Part shown: piece by piece, positions 13,063-25,168 of the stretch
Numbering within the stretch: the stretch's first letter is position 1
Layout: the number at the start of each line of letters is the position of its first letter
DNA from: Metellina segmentata
Taxonomy: Eukaryota; Arthropoda; Arachnida; Araneae; Tetragnathidae
DNA: 64,000 bases
Assembly: GCA_947359465.1 (NCBI GenBank)
Contig: OX375876.1
Coordinates: 71,058,998 to 71,122,997 of the forward strand
Direction: 5' to 3'
The notes under the pieces: model-generated
The model's input: only the letters and a program-made list of their open reading frames with translations
What the model was told of the DNA's origin: nothing
Databases searched by the model: none
Translations under genes and position numbers: made by a program

Positions 13063-13286
13063 CATTCTTGGTGGTTGTCGTGCTGATGACAAGGTATGTA
13101 GTCACCAGCAAACGCTATATCAGATCTTGATAGACGATATATCAAGTCAAAAAATGCTGATGAAATCTTAATTTGGTCATCACAAAAAATTCAGCAATAT
13201 CTCATGACGACTTATCGCATCGTCAGCAAAATTGGCCAGATCTTGATGAACAAGTTATCTCATAGCCTGCAAAAATTCTTGGAGGA
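13063..13286. mobile_element. Candidate TTAA-type MITE
   Basis: Flanked by TTAA at 13059-13062 and 13287-13290. The ends read CATTCTTGGTGG on the left and, reversed, TCCTCCAAGAATT on the right. The interior has CAGATCTTGATAGACGATAT and CCAGATCTTGATGAACAAG, two diverged copies of the core motif of the 17545 element. It may therefore be a dimer or a longer family member. Direction is undefined. Confidence 0.45.
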
Positions 13287-13424
13287 TTAACTAACTGATA
13301 ATAGTGCATAATAAAATTTGGATGTCTCCAAATCAGCAGTCTTTAAAGAGTTTAGATTTTGTAGACATTGAAGAGTCTAATTAAAAAAAAGCTCTATTAC
13401 TTTATCATCTCGATTTCTAAAATA

Positions 13425-13476
<52 letters not shown>

Positions 13477-16400
13477 TAAATATTACACATCTCGAAACAC
13501 AATAGTTTAATTTTATAAGCATCTCATTAAATTATTATGTTTTTCTAGTTTTATCAAATTTCAAAGGAATTAAAATTAAACAATTGGCTAGAAAAAAGTC
13601 GATGGCCATAATGGTAAAAACACGTTGAAGCTTACATATTATTGGTGTGTAATATTTAGAGTATAAAGATCTCTAACCATTGTACTTTTTCCAATATAAC
13701 GATATTGCGAAATATTCTACCAAAATTGAGACTCTGAGAGTGGATATTGATTTGAGCGAATGGCAGAATTTTTTTCTATGCTCTCTACCAAGATTCCTAG
13801 GAATCTAATATCCCAGAGGGAAATTCTTTGGGAAAAAGTCTTAAAAACGCTTATGGTATTCAGAAAAATATCACATGCAACACTATCTAAAAAATAAAGC
13901 GCAAAAATATTTCAGATAAAAATATATATAAAAAGTTGTCTTGATGGTCTCTGTAGCGAAAATACATTGACTGTCCATTGTTTCTCCCTATTTTTTCTAT
14001 GCTTTTCTCAGCTTCCTTCAAGATTATTTAACGTTCCATTTTCTTCAGGACATTTTGGAAATGTTATCAAATTGTTTACTTTTATATATTTTAACACCCT
14101 ACCAGTACTGTGCAAAATATTACTAACACACTGACAACTTTTCGAACTTGAAACTTTTTCTTTATTTGTATTTGAAAAGTATCGCTACAATTTTTCATTT
14201 TCCTCTTTATTTTGTGAAATACTTTTATTTTATTCACTGATTCACATTTGAAAATGTTATGTTCAAGTGTTGAACTATAAAAGTTTGAACAATTCACAGT
14301 TGACAAAATTTACGTTTAAGATTTTGGTGTTTTTGCTTATCAAAATTGTAATTAAAGATCAACAAATTTGGTTAAAAAAAAACTTTTTGTTTTTATTTTG
14401 ACCACACATGAGTTCGATAGTAGATGGAATTCTTTATGGAAGAGTACCATAAAGACTGATAAGTATGGATACTTACACTTGCTGACATTTAAAGGTTTTA
14501 AAAATTTATGCCATTCCACATAAAATTTTTTTTACACAAAACGAATGAGAAAGAATATCCGAAAACCTTGTTTCCCATTTGTTGGAGTGTGTTTAATGTT
14601 TCAACTTATTTTCATTTTAATATTTATTGTGCAAACAACTTTCCCGTACTCATTTTGGTTTTAACTTTAGCCATAACTGGAATTCTGATAGGGAAGAATG
14701 AAAAATATTAGATTTCAGAACAGAATTCTTCAGCGTCATTGTCGATACGCAGATGTAATAGATGTCTTGTTTGGTTGTGAAGTTTTGAATTGATAGCTAT
14801 GTAGCTTCTACACCGACATCACTATTTCAAAACACAGTCCACTTTAGAAATTTATTGGACTCTTGGGTTCTTGACGACAAAAGCGGACACCATCACATTT
14901 AGATTTTTCGTTTCCTGAAATCTGTTATATTCAACAAACGTATGTTACTCTAAATGTTTTGACCTCAATTTATCTCCAACGCCAAACTGAACGAAAAGAC
15001 AAAAGCAATGCCCATTTCTTTGGGAATTCAATTTAAAAGATGGACTTGGAGATTCAATTTAGAAGATGAAATTGGGATAGGAATGCACTAAGAATGCGCA
15101 TTACGGAATATTCAAGACTCTCACTAATTTGGACCTCAGACACAGAGATCATGAGGTCAACTAAAACTAACTTAGAGAAGAATGGTCGTGTAAGTGAGAA
15201 GTAAGGCTGGATGTCGGAAGTTAGGGTCAATCCAGACATGCGACTGAAGACATTTACGAGATAAAATGAAGGACAAGACTAAAATCCTCATACGACTGCT
15301 TATTATGAAGAGAATGATGAAGAAATGTTACTCTACTATCTTATAGAGTACTTATTAATTAGAAGATGATAGAATTGATGAACAAGTTTGACTATGAATT
15401 CTGGATGGCGCAATACATAAATGTAATATTAAGTTTCATTAACCACAAATCGATGAACATAAAATATATTACTTTGGTTAGACATTGAATTAAGTTTTAG
15501 TGGAGGAATTAAAACTTTTTATGTCTCTCAAATGTATTTTATTGATAAATACCTCCTACAAAAGAAGAATATAAAATTTAACTTTGTATTTATGAAACTT
15601 TCAGCTGTTAGAAGGTTTTGACGTTGCTTTCATGCATTGAAATGCTAAAGTGAAACTCAGATTCCTTTATAATAACCAATCAGAGACCTCTGAGGTACTG
15701 TAAAGGAAGAACTGGTAACTATTAGAGAGGTTCCTAGTGTGTAAGTAGCCGTTACTCCTATCAGGACAATTACGAACATTCATATGCTTATATAAACTGA
15801 CACCCATTGTGTGGTAGACAAATGTTATGACCACTCTCTCAGTTAGACAGCCGACATAAACGTATTTACATCTTATACTTGTAACTTATATCCTAATAGA
15901 TATTAACACAGAAGTAATTCAAACTATGAATATCAATTTAATAAATTCCATAGGAATAGTATGAGTCTCACACGAAGACATTAATTTGTAAAGGATTTGT
16001 GGAAGGTTCTAGATGAAAGAAATCGTGCTTGAAATTATTCCTTATGCAATCAGTAATATAATGAAATAATGATTGAGTTCCATGATCCCATTCAGCTCTT
16101 CAGTAATATATTCTAACATTTGAAATGCTTCACTGAAAAGCTATTTCAGAAAAAGCTTCGAAAAGGAAGATAAAATTCCATTCAAGAAACAGGAAACTAG
16201 ATTTAAAATTTATCACACCTGGCGTTTGTCTTATGGTAATTTTATGGCATTTGATCATCAGAAAATAATTTCTGCACTCTTTGGTCGCTTTAAAAATTAA
16301 AATACCATGAATTTTAAAGTTAATCTCTCGAAGTAGATTCAGAAGCAAAACAAATACTTATTAATATAGCTTTAAAAACTAATATAGATAGACATTCCTT

Positions 16401-17544
16401 CTCATATAAGTTTTACCCATAAATACATTTTTCTCTTTAAAACAAAAGGAAAACCTTTTCCATTTCAAATTCAGTAAAGATAGATTACTTTATCGCTCCA
16501 TTGTTGTAGAAGAAGTAAATATTGACAGCCTATGATTACTTTTGCTTTTCTCTGAAATGTTTCCATTTTAGTAGTAACGTTTTGGAATAAAGTATTTTAC
16601 TTGCAGTTAATTTAATCGGAAGATGAACTTTATAATCTGACTAAATCAACTTCAGCGCTTGTGCTGTAATATGTTTAACAAATTTCAGAAAAATCTTGAA
16701 TATTTACCAACATGAAATATTCTTTCGTCAGATTTTACCACAACTTCCTGCATTTAATTGAATAAAACGTATTCATTGTTTGTAATAAAAATACCAAACT
16801 TCTCACAGTATTTATTGAACATCATATTTCTGCGTTTGTAATTGTTCTTTGTTAGTGGGACATACTCTTAGTATTTCGATAAAAGGTGTTTTGAGTGAAA
16901 TATAATTTGAATGCATTCCTAAGCCAATACAAGAACTCTCCAATGATGGGTAAAAAGACTTTGTGGTTGTTTCGATCTTTAGCTCTGCACTTTTATTTAT
17001 TATTATGAAACTAAGTTGAAACCTTTGGATTTGTAATAAAAATTAATTCCCTCATTATCTTTTAATGAAAACCGATTGAATTATATAACTAAATAGCAGA
17101 ATTCGTCGCTATTCACAAATAACACCAACGTGCATTTTCATCTGTGTTAGCAAAGAAAATCAGATATTAGCAATTCAAAAAAGTTCTACTCTTTTCTTTC
17201 ACTGCACAAAGATATTTAAATGAGATATTTGTGAAATTTATTTTGTAGCTATTGTGAAAACTGATTAAAGTTTTCATCACATTTATAAAAAAGGCAAAAT
17301 AGAAAATAAAAGGAGACAATCCATCCAAAGTATACATAAATACTTGTTAAAAATTATGTTCTAAATATTTACGTGCTCAATTATTTAAATGTTACTAACG
17401 CAATTAAGAAGTACTTATAATATCTGAATAAGGTTATTCAAATACATATTTTAGTGTGTGTACTATGTGTAGTGTATATTTATCCTTTTATGTTTAAGTA
17501 GCTAAATAAAAAGATAGGGGAATAAATAATTTCATGAAAATTAA
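13287..17544. other. AT-rich intergenic DNA
   Basis: About 4.2 kb without a recognisable gene; the longest open frames are ~70 codons of low-complexity composition. It contains the microsatellite at 13427. The stretch 15690-15860 is slightly GC-richer and has a TATATAAAC-like box near 15791, but I see nothing that identifies an LTR or promoter. Confidence 0.45.
13427..13474. repeat. (AT)n microsatellite
   Basis: An uninterrupted run of AT dinucleotides of roughly 48 bases. Confidence 0.95.
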
Positions 17545-17638
17545 CCTTCCTGATCTTTGTCTCAACGAGTTATCTCGTTTCTAACAAAACTGATTAGATC
17601 TTGATGGACGAGATATCTCGTAGAAACCACTTGGAGGG
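17545..17638. mobile_element. Compact TTAA-flanked MITE, piggyBac type
   Basis: Ninety-four bases between perfect TTAA copies (17541-17544 and 17639-17642). The ends start CCTTCCTGAT on the left and CCCTCCAAGTGG on the right strand, fitting the CCYT starts of piggyBac-like TIRs. It has a strong internal palindrome, GACGAGATATCTCGT, and a diverged second ATCTCGT. It has no coding capacity and would need a transposase supplied in trans. This is the cleanest of three related copies. Confidence 0.6.
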
Positions 17639-18230
17639 TTAAGATGAATTTATCTAGAAAATAATAAAAACGAGGATGTGAACGGCACATACATTTCCGA
17701 TTATTTTCAGAATTCAATGTATATATTCGCATAGTCTCTGGAAATAAATTAGAGAAATATAGAATTTTTCAGACATATTGGATCGTGCATCTATTCAAAC
17801 AAATCTCATGTAAGTTTCCAATTCTTTCAAATTTAATGCATCGACTGTACGTGCTTACCGAGAACATTAGATCAGGCCCAGCAAAGGGAGTACTTGAAAT
17901 ACCTCAATCTATCCCTTCTACCACGGTTTAAATTTAGTATGCAAAGGTACGTGTATTCTGCTCTTTCTAGAAAATTCAACAAAATACGGTAGCGAAATCC
18001 TCGAACAATATGAAGTACGTTTTATGATTCACACGGAACCTTACAATGAATTCAGTGATAACAAATCCTAAATCTTTAAATGGAGGGCACGTATTTTAAA
18101 ACACGTTGTTTCACTGGATGTATTTGTAGAATTTGTTGAATTCTAATCAAATGTTTTCATAAAGTTTACGAAGCAGATTTCTCGAACTGTTTTAGAGAAA
18201 TAGGCTTTGGGTGAAGAACCAAGGAAAGTG

Positions 18231-18350
18231 CTATGTAAGATACAACGTATAGTACTATCTAATGTAGTACGCATAGTATTATTTAAGATATTAGGTATAG
18301 TACTAAGTAAGGTACTACGTTTAGTACTATATGCATAAGGTTTTACGTAC
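18231..18350. repeat. Minisatellite, about 25-bp unit
   Basis: Four to five imperfect units built on TACGTATAGTACTA with spacers such as TCTAATGTAG and AGTAAGG. Each unit is itself partly palindromic (TAGTACTA). The function is unknown. Confidence 0.7.
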
Positions 18351-19016
18351 GATTCTTATGTATAGTCGCGGAAAAGAAAAACGAACCACCTTTCTTATTT
18401 CGAGAACTATACATACTAGAGCAAATTCAAAGGTGTCATTCAATAGGGAATAACGTCTTCTACAAATACAAATACTAAAACGTTGTATAAGGGGACGTAT
18501 TCATATGAAATCTTGCACACACAACAAAATTTCTAATGGAAACACTGTGTTTTGATGCCATAGTAAGATTTTGCATTGTTAAATTAGTTTAAATATGAAA
18601 CTTCATGACTTTATTACCATTACATCCTCATATATTCAATTCTAAATTCGTGTCAATTTCAGGGATCATCTCGACAAAAAAAGACGCTATTCGTAGATAG
18701 AGATTAATTGTAGTTAAAGCGACAGGTGCAGAATTATATTCAGTGTGTTCTGCTTAACAACGGTGAGGCGGTGTAGGTAGGCTGTTCCGTAGCTAGAAAA
18801 GAAAAAAAGGTGTGGCATGGATCGCACTTTGCACTGCAGAACATTATAACACTATGACAGAAAAAAAATCGGCTAAAATTTGGACAAAATTAAGGAAAAA
18901 TTGTTCTGCAAAGACTTTGTTCTGCGACGTACGTCGTAGTTTTAAGCACTTTCTGCTCCCGGGGTTATAGCTACCCGAATTTAAAGCTTCAAACGTATTT
19001 TTCAGCAATTGGAAAA
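18351..19016. other. Intergenic DNA before the Helitron
   Basis: No gene is recognised. A block at 18720-18850 is less AT-rich but has no identifiable motif. Confidence 0.4.
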
Positions 19017-19514
19017 TCTATACATATAATTCCCTTACGTGGCACACAAAAAAATGTTATTTGTTATCGCGTTTTGGCAACACTGTACTATTGTGTGTTT
19101 ACCACAAAGCCTCGCGCCTCTATTGAATTTATAGCGTTGTCGGATAAAATTAAAAAAAAAAAAAAGAGTATTAGTCGAGCTGTTGCAGCTTATAACAGAA
19201 ATCAAAGTGGACAAGACAACCCAATGAAAGGTTAATTGAAAGAGATGCAAGACATAATGACAGAACTGAAAGCAATCGTAGATAACGTGCATGCTTAAGT
19301 TGAGGTACTCTCGTTTCGTTTGAGAAATATGAAGACGGTAAAAATACTTTAATTTTTGGACTATCATATTTTGGAAACAATCCCTTCTGCTAGGACGCAT
19401 GTCTTCATTGATGAAAGCAGAGCGAGAAAAGGTTCGCGGAGCGATTCAATGAAGATTGCAAAGCAATTCTCCGAGGGTTGGCGAGCGTTAGCGAGCAAGT
19501 GGTGGGCCCTCTAG
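19017..19514 (+). mobile_element. Non-autonomous Helitron, copy 1
   Basis: It starts TCTATACATATAATTCCC after a host A and ends in CTAG before a host T, matching the Helitron rule (5' TC, 3' CTRR, insertion between A and T). The last ~120 bases carry hairpins: a GGTTCGCGGAGCGATTC-type arm pair, GAAGATTGCAAAGCAATTC, GGCGAGCGTTAGCGAGC, and a GGTGGGCCC stem directly before CTAG. There are no TIRs and no target duplication. It encodes nothing; the antisense 121-codon frame inside it is incidental. Both ends match the element at 28623-29275 closely, while the interiors differ in length and sequence. Confidence 0.75.
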
Positions 19515-19789
19515 TTACATATATTACGCCAGTGCAAATGATTTTAGAATTACATTATAATATATACTATGAAAGTGCAAATGATTCAAGAATCATTATC
19601 GGAGGTTTGTCAAGCGTTTTGTAAACTTTTGGTTTCTCCTTAACATCGCAAAAATAGGGAAAATTTAATGTAGCTCAAAAACTAATTATCGGAAAGAGCT
19701 GGAATTTATTTCCATAAAAATATAATAAGGTTCCAATTCATAATTTTTTCAAACATTAATTTATTAATTATTACTGCATACTAAAAATT

Positions 19790-20043
19790 AAATGATTATT
19801 AAGATTTAAATCAACGTTTATCATTTTGTTTACAGTGGACACCGAGCATTTTAATGATTTTGCAACTGTCCTTTGACTGCGGGGATTTTCTTTTAACATT
19901 AAACAACGTACCTTTGCAATAGTCGAAGATGTCCGTTTCTTCCTTGGATACTTGTTTGGAATTTTTGTCCCACTTGAGGCTCCAATTTGATGTTTTTTCC
20001 TTTTCTTGTTGACGATATTACCTATCAACGCTTTAGATATCAC
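19790..20043 (-). pseudogene. Mariner/Tc-type transposase N-terminal fragment
   Basis: A 90-codon open frame has a basic segment (RKKRTSSTIAKVRCLM) followed by ENPRSQRTVAKSLKCSVSTV, which reads as a helix-turn-helix of the kind that begins some mariner-like transposases. No catalytic domain follows: the frame ends shortly after NKMINVDLN. No TIR was seen. It could also belong to another helix-turn-helix transposase family. Confidence 0.45.
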
Positions 20044-20329
20044 AAAACATGACTCTCACATCGTTTTTGGGTAACGGAATATGAATATTTCTCTTCGGAA
20101 CGAGCATAAATATAGCCTTTGAACCACTGCTTCGTTAAAAACACTATTTTGAATAAAAACAAACCTCTCAAGCCGCAGACGATAATTTTGACTTTTAAAA
20201 ACACAGTACAACTGCAATTATTTCTTTTGCTGCAAACGATTTTTTATTACCTCTAACCAAAATCGTCTAAAAAATGTGCGAACAGCCTCTGTATTAGAGT
20301 CAATGTGGACCAAGACTAACTCAAATAAC

Positions 20330-20347
20330 CAAAAAAAAAAAAAAAAA
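20330..20347. repeat. Poly(A) run
   Basis: About 17 A residues, followed by A-rich sequence. It could be the tail of a retroposed copy, but no matching body was identified. Confidence 0.6.
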
Positions 20348-20394
20348 GCAAAAATTAAGAAGAAAAAAACCGTGTAGATTTATAGATATATGGT

Positions 20395-20737
20395 GTTGTT
20401 TCTTCTTATTGTTCATTATATTCAATAGCACTTTCGATAGTTTTTAGTCCATCTGTATGGGAAATTTTCATGTATCGATTTTCATCGTTACTGTCTTCTC
20501 TCCTCATCATCGCTAGATTCATTTTCCATATTGACGATCATTTTTATCTGTAATCTCTTGTTGTTTGTCAGCTTTTATCCAGTCACAAATTTCGTTTTTC
20601 TGAGTGTTTTTAAAATCAAGTTCAAAATTTGTTTCTGTAGATTTGAAAATGAAAAATGTAGAAGTAAAAAAAAGAACGTCTTAGAAATATTTGATAGCTC
20701 GGTTAAAGAGGAAACTTGGATAATCGGGGTTTTACTG
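20395..20737 (-). pseudogene. pogo/Tigger-like transposase remnant with one TIR
   Basis: The right end reads, in reverse, CAGTAAAACCCCGATTATCC, beside a TA at 20738-20739. This fits the pogo/Tigger TIR consensus (CAG...CCTCGATTATCCG). About 150 bases further on, minus-strand frames read DWIKADKQQEI, then ENESSDDEE, then KISHTDGLKTIE, matching in order the C-terminal tail of Tigger/jerky DDE proteins. The CENP-B DNA-binding and DDE catalytic parts are absent, so this is an internally deleted remnant. The left TIR was not found. Confidence 0.5.
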
Positions 20738-22099
20738 TATTTAGAAGATTAAGAAGTTTTCCCAATGGAATACATATATTACTTGCTCTCGAAAAAGGTT
20801 CAATAAAGTTTCAGCCACGTCAATACCATATTGAGTGTGCTTTTTGATAGTGAAGGAGTTGTCCATCACGTATTCAGGTCAAACAATTAATAACGAGTAC
20901 TATCTCTATTCTTTGGCTTAGATGCAGTGCGAAGAAAACGAATAATTTGTTCCACCTTTCGATTCTTGATTTTCCCCATAACCACCTGACAGATCTTCAA
21001 ACTGAGACATTGAAAGAAACTGAATGAAGATGATCGCGCATAAGCCGCCTATTTCATTGGAAGGTGTATGACTGAAATTTGTATAATGTAGTATCTGTTT
21101 TAGCATTGAAAATCTGCATATTTATATGATCGCTGCGTCCTTCTTCTACGGTGCCAAACTGAAATATTTGTTTCAGAAATCAAACCCTATAGTCTAAACA
21201 TTATTTACACAAATATGTTGAGCTTGTCCCAACACATTTTACTATGGGGTTCTAACACGTCCTCTTTGATTATTACCAACTTGTACCAAAATAAAACAAT
21301 TGCTTCTTTCGAGTTTTGAGAACATTGCGTTCAATATTAAGCGAGGAAAATTAAATTGATTTCAAATAAAAGACGATTATCTCCTATGCCATTAAACACT
21401 TACATTATCTGATAACAATTTTAACTAAATGTCTCGTGACTAACATATTATTGCTTGCACAAGTAATCTTTCATCTCTTCATCGCAATAAAAATTAAAAG
21501 TGGTGGTTGAAGGTAGTGACTAAATACATTTTAATATAACTTACATCGTTAAGAAACCTTTAGGTAATTAGCTATTGAAGAAAATATAACCATCAGGACG
21601 ATCAAAAGGGAAAAAATTGAGAAAATTAATATTTATTGTACGCCAAACTTTCTGTCCTCAAGAAGTGAAAGTTTCGACTGATTAATGCTTAGGGTTATTG
21701 ATAGTAGACTGCAAGTAATATTGTGTGAACAAAGTAAAGTACTATGGAAGTTATCAGAGGACAAACAAAACATTTTACGAAAAATATTTTTTTCTATATG
21801 TTTTATTAACATTATGAAATCTACCAATTCATATTCATTCGCCCATTTTACACTTAAATTAAGTATTATTGATTTCAGCTATGGAGTTGTATAGTACTGC
21901 TACAACTACACTAAAGAGCTCACCTCTCTAATGAATTACTTAAACCAGTCTGGTTATAAAGTCAATGGAATTTCAAGAAGATAAAAATCAGTGTAGAAAA
22001 GAAAACGTAAACGAACCTGAAAATAGGCCTAAATGTCTACGTCACCTAATGGCATTGCGTCGACAATCGACCATGGATCAAAATTATGAAGTATTATCC
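20738..22099. other. AT-rich intergenic DNA
   Basis: No gene or element is recognised. The open frames are short and on both strands. Confidence 0.5.
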
Positions 22100-22245
22100 T
22101 CTGAAGCATTTCCTCGTCATGTGACCGAGGTTCAAAAATTACGTGGTATTGTTTTCGTATCTTTCCCTTCGTGTATGATTCCGAATCGTCGCCGATAGTT
22201 CGTTTTGTTACTTCAGTGCGACGTTAATTTAACTACCTACTTTTA
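22100..22245 (+). mobile_element. SINE-1 fragment, 3' half
   Basis: It contains TCATGTGACCGAGGTTCAAAA, a diverged TTCCCTTCG...ATTCCGAATCGTC and CAGTGCGACGTTAATTTAAC, then an ACCTACTT tail. It is clearly diverged from the copy at 57661. Confidence 0.65.
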
Positions 22246-23204
22246 ATAGTAGTAATGCAAAAATTACAGCTATTTAGTTCAGAGATATAACTATATTTTT
22301 CAGCTCTACAGATTTTGTACATTAGAAAGATATATTAATCCATATAAAATGCTATTTCCAAAAACTGAATTATAGAGCTATACACACCTAACCATTTCGT
22401 ATAGATGTTTGAAAATAAAAGAAACACTTTTTACTCTACGTTATTGAAAAGAAAGAACACCTTGATTTTGAATTTCTAAATACGTGTAATTAAGATACTT
22501 GTTACATAAAAAACTAACTTCAAAGAAACTAAATTAGACGCAGCAAATATATAGGAAGTTTTAAATTTTTGTAAACAAAGAAAATTTATTCCGAATGTCA
22601 AGACTAATGAGATTCAGCAAAGAGAAAAGATAACGAAACTAAATTAAATTTATCAGCAAAGATAAGTAAAATCAGTGAATTCTAATTTAATCATGCTGCA
22701 TTAAAAGCATTTAATTACCTTCATCACATTTCTTGCTTAACGCGATAGATTTCTTCCTCCATGAAATCAACAAGACGGAAATTTCCATATTTCAGATAAA
22801 TAAAATAAAGTAACCGTCTCTATTGCTTGCATACAAATATTTTCATATCAAAACATATACATTTTATTATCCAACTGGGAATAGAGTGCTTATAATTAAA
22901 TTTAGTATTTTTATACATATAAAGCTATTGATAAATTAAAGTATATATTCCCAAAGAAATGATACCATTCAATTTAGAAATTGTATGAAAAATTCTCCCA
23001 GTGAAAGTGGACATTTGTATAAGTAAGTAGATAATCCACAACAAATAACAGGAATCAGCGTGTATTATATTTTACATTTGATCTCAGATATAGACTTAAC
23101 GGAACCTAGTGTTAGGAAGCAAACATTTGTCACCAATATGGCAACTAAACAACATGGTTAATTTTGAAATATTTTCTAATATCGTTTTCTAATTCAAATT
23201 TGTC
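22246..23204. other. AT-rich intergenic DNA
   Basis: No gene or repeat is recognised. Confidence 0.5.
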
Positions 23205-23332
23205 AACTGACCGTGATTCAAAAATACGAGATTGTTGTCCTGGCATCTTTTCCTTTGGGACTGATCCCGGGCACATATATCAATAACCAATTGTGTTTCT
23301 CTAGTGCCACGGGAATTCAACTACCTACCTCT
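23205..23332 (+). mobile_element. SINE-1 fragment, 3' half
   Basis: It carries ACTGACCGTGATTCAAAA, GGGACTGATCCCGGG and the ACCTACCTCT tail. The usual TAGCCCGTTGTGTTG is changed to TAACCAATTGTGTTT. Confidence 0.7.
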
Positions 23333-24190
23333 AAATCAAATAACTCAAATGTTAGTAATTAATTTAAATAATTTTTTTGTGAGAATTAAATATTCTGAAA
23401 AACTTTTTTGTCAAGCTACATGTAGGGGGGTCCAAAGTATTTCTGTAACGAAACGTGTTTCCTGTTCATGAACGCAACCTCACGCATGGTTTGTTTTTCG
23501 ATGATTTCAGAACTTTGCCAATACAAATAATACAAAATGAATTCCGCTTTAATATGTGATGGTTGATTGGTCAACGTCAATTGGATTACACACCAAAATC
23601 TTCATCTGAACTGCGAAAAACTACATTTTTAAGGTTACCCTGATATGTATCAAGCTAGATGATTTGGATAACGGAAGTACCATCCTCAGTCTGTTTGTTT
23701 ACACTGAAAATACCTTGTTGCAAAACGTGATTTGAAGCATGGTCAAAAAGTAGGATTTACTGTATACATCGATCCAAATTTGTTTAGTAAAACTTCTAGT
23801 GTTGGTCAGGAAAACAGAAATGAACCATATTTACATAGGAACATATAGCCTCAAATGCTTGATGAGTAATGTAGGGACATGTATGTGAGGAATTATCGCA
23901 ACCACACCTTTCTTACACGATGGATTGGGGAGGACCTATCCCCTGGCCACCACAGTTACTCGATTTGTCCCCATCGTTTTTCTTCCCCTGAGGTCAAATC
24001 AAAGGCCTTGTTTACGAGATCCCCATTGCCTCTGAAGAAGATCTTGTCACACTGGTCGTATTTGCAGGGAGGAAGTTGGAAGAAGTTCGACGATACATGC
24101 ATCGACGACAAGAAACTATTAACAACTCCCCTAAACTTCTAAATGGAATGACTAATATGTTATTGTAACCTTACTTGCATTCCTTTACTT
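23333..24190. other. Unassigned DNA
   Basis: No gene is identified. The part from about 23870 on is GC-richer. A short run near 23420-23500 (TCCAAAGTATTTCTGTAACG) resembles a transposon end, but no partner was found. Confidence 0.35.
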
Positions 24191-24191
24191 T

Positions 24192-24480
24192 TTATTCTTC
24201 CTGTCCTTTTGTTATTTTGGTATGTAAAAAGAATCTGGCAACGCTCTCGTGAAGAAGCAGAAGCCTGCGCACATGCGCTGTAATCACAGCTTTGTATGTG
24301 TTCCAGAATGCGCGCGTGGAGATACCGACTATATACTTGAACATATCGTCAACCAGATCATCTCCAATAATGCCTTTGAGGTTGAAGAAATTGTCCATTC
24401 TCTGGGCGTACTTTTCCAAAGCTATGATTGCACCGCATGCGCAGTCTTTAACTTCTTCAGGAGCGAGTTGCCAGATTCTA
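24192..24480 (-). other. Unidentified exon-like ORF
   Basis: The minus strand is open from about 24480 to a stop at 24192. It reads RIWQLAPEEVKDCACGAIIA, then LEKYAQRMDNFFNLKG and DDLVDDMFKYIVGIS. The composition is protein-like (acidic and hydrophobic spacing, low Lys/Asn bias) and GC-richer than its surroundings, so it may be an exon of a host or mobile gene. I do not recognise the family and make no functional call. Confidence 0.25.
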
Positions 24481-24604
24481 TTTACGTACTACATAACACC
24501 TTCTAGCAACTTCAGGTGGTGTTTGTGAGTATAGTATCGTTAAATGATCCAAATATCCGTGTAAAAGGACAGTTAAACCGAATTTTCTACTCCGCTTCCC
24601 CTAC

Positions 24605-24965
24605 GTGGTTAAAAAGCGAGGAAATACGCGGGTTGATTTCAACCTAGTCAAGTCTAGTGTTTTTGAGGTTACTCTCCTTTCCCATAATGCAGTTCGTATC
24701 CCACAATCACTTGAGCTTTGTTTATATCCGCTCAAAAAAAGGGAGAGCGTTTTTGCAACAGAAAAAAAAAAGATTTATTTCGATCGGTGGAGAAATGCTG
24801 AGGTAGTTGCGCTTATAAATCTTTTGAAATCGTATGTAATCCAACAAAAGTTTGATGACACCGTAAGAGACGGTGATATTTATAAAAGAATTACCTAAGA
24901 GCTGAGTAGCACTGGCTTTCAGAGGAGTGCTGCTTGCATATAAACGGGGTCTTATTTGGCGACGC
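24605..24965 (+). pseudogene. Myb/SANT-like (trihelix-type) DNA-binding domain relic
   Basis: From 24787 the frame reads RWRNAEVVALINLLKS, spacer, RDGDIYKRIT, a TAA stop at 24896, then ELSSTGFQRSAACI and another stop. The pattern W...V.ALI.L, IYK.I, EL...G..RSA..C is that of the Myb/SANT-like domain found next to PIF/Harbinger transposases and in many arthropod orphan genes. Two stops kill it, the last helix is lost, and no ATG begins the frame. No HARBI1-like nuclease was seen nearby, so its origin from a Harbinger element is only a suggestion. Confidence 0.5.
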
Positions 24966-25126
24966 AGGTAATCTTAGAAAATCCCTTTCACCCTCGAATT
25001 ACCCGGGTCCATTGGTTTGGTCGTGTAAACGATACTTATATGTTTCTATATGAAATTGGTTTGTTTTGTAATTCTAAGATGTTTTGAATCACCCTGCATA
25101 TACGGACCGCAGGAATTGTGATAAAT

Positions 25127-25168
25127 TGCCGCAAGTACCTGATTTGAATCTATCAGGTACTTGCGGCA
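25127..25168. repeat. Perfect 17-bp inverted repeat (hairpin)
   Basis: The arms TGCCGCAAGTACCTGAT (25127-25143) and ATCAGGTACTTGCGGCA (25152-25168) are exactly complementary around an 8-base loop. A short direct duplication of GGAATCCTCAG follows. It could fold as RNA or be a small foldback element. Confidence 0.9.

Noticed and set aside
19035..19400. 121-codon antisense ORF
   Set aside because: It lies wholly inside the non-autonomous Helitron and is not shared by the second copy.
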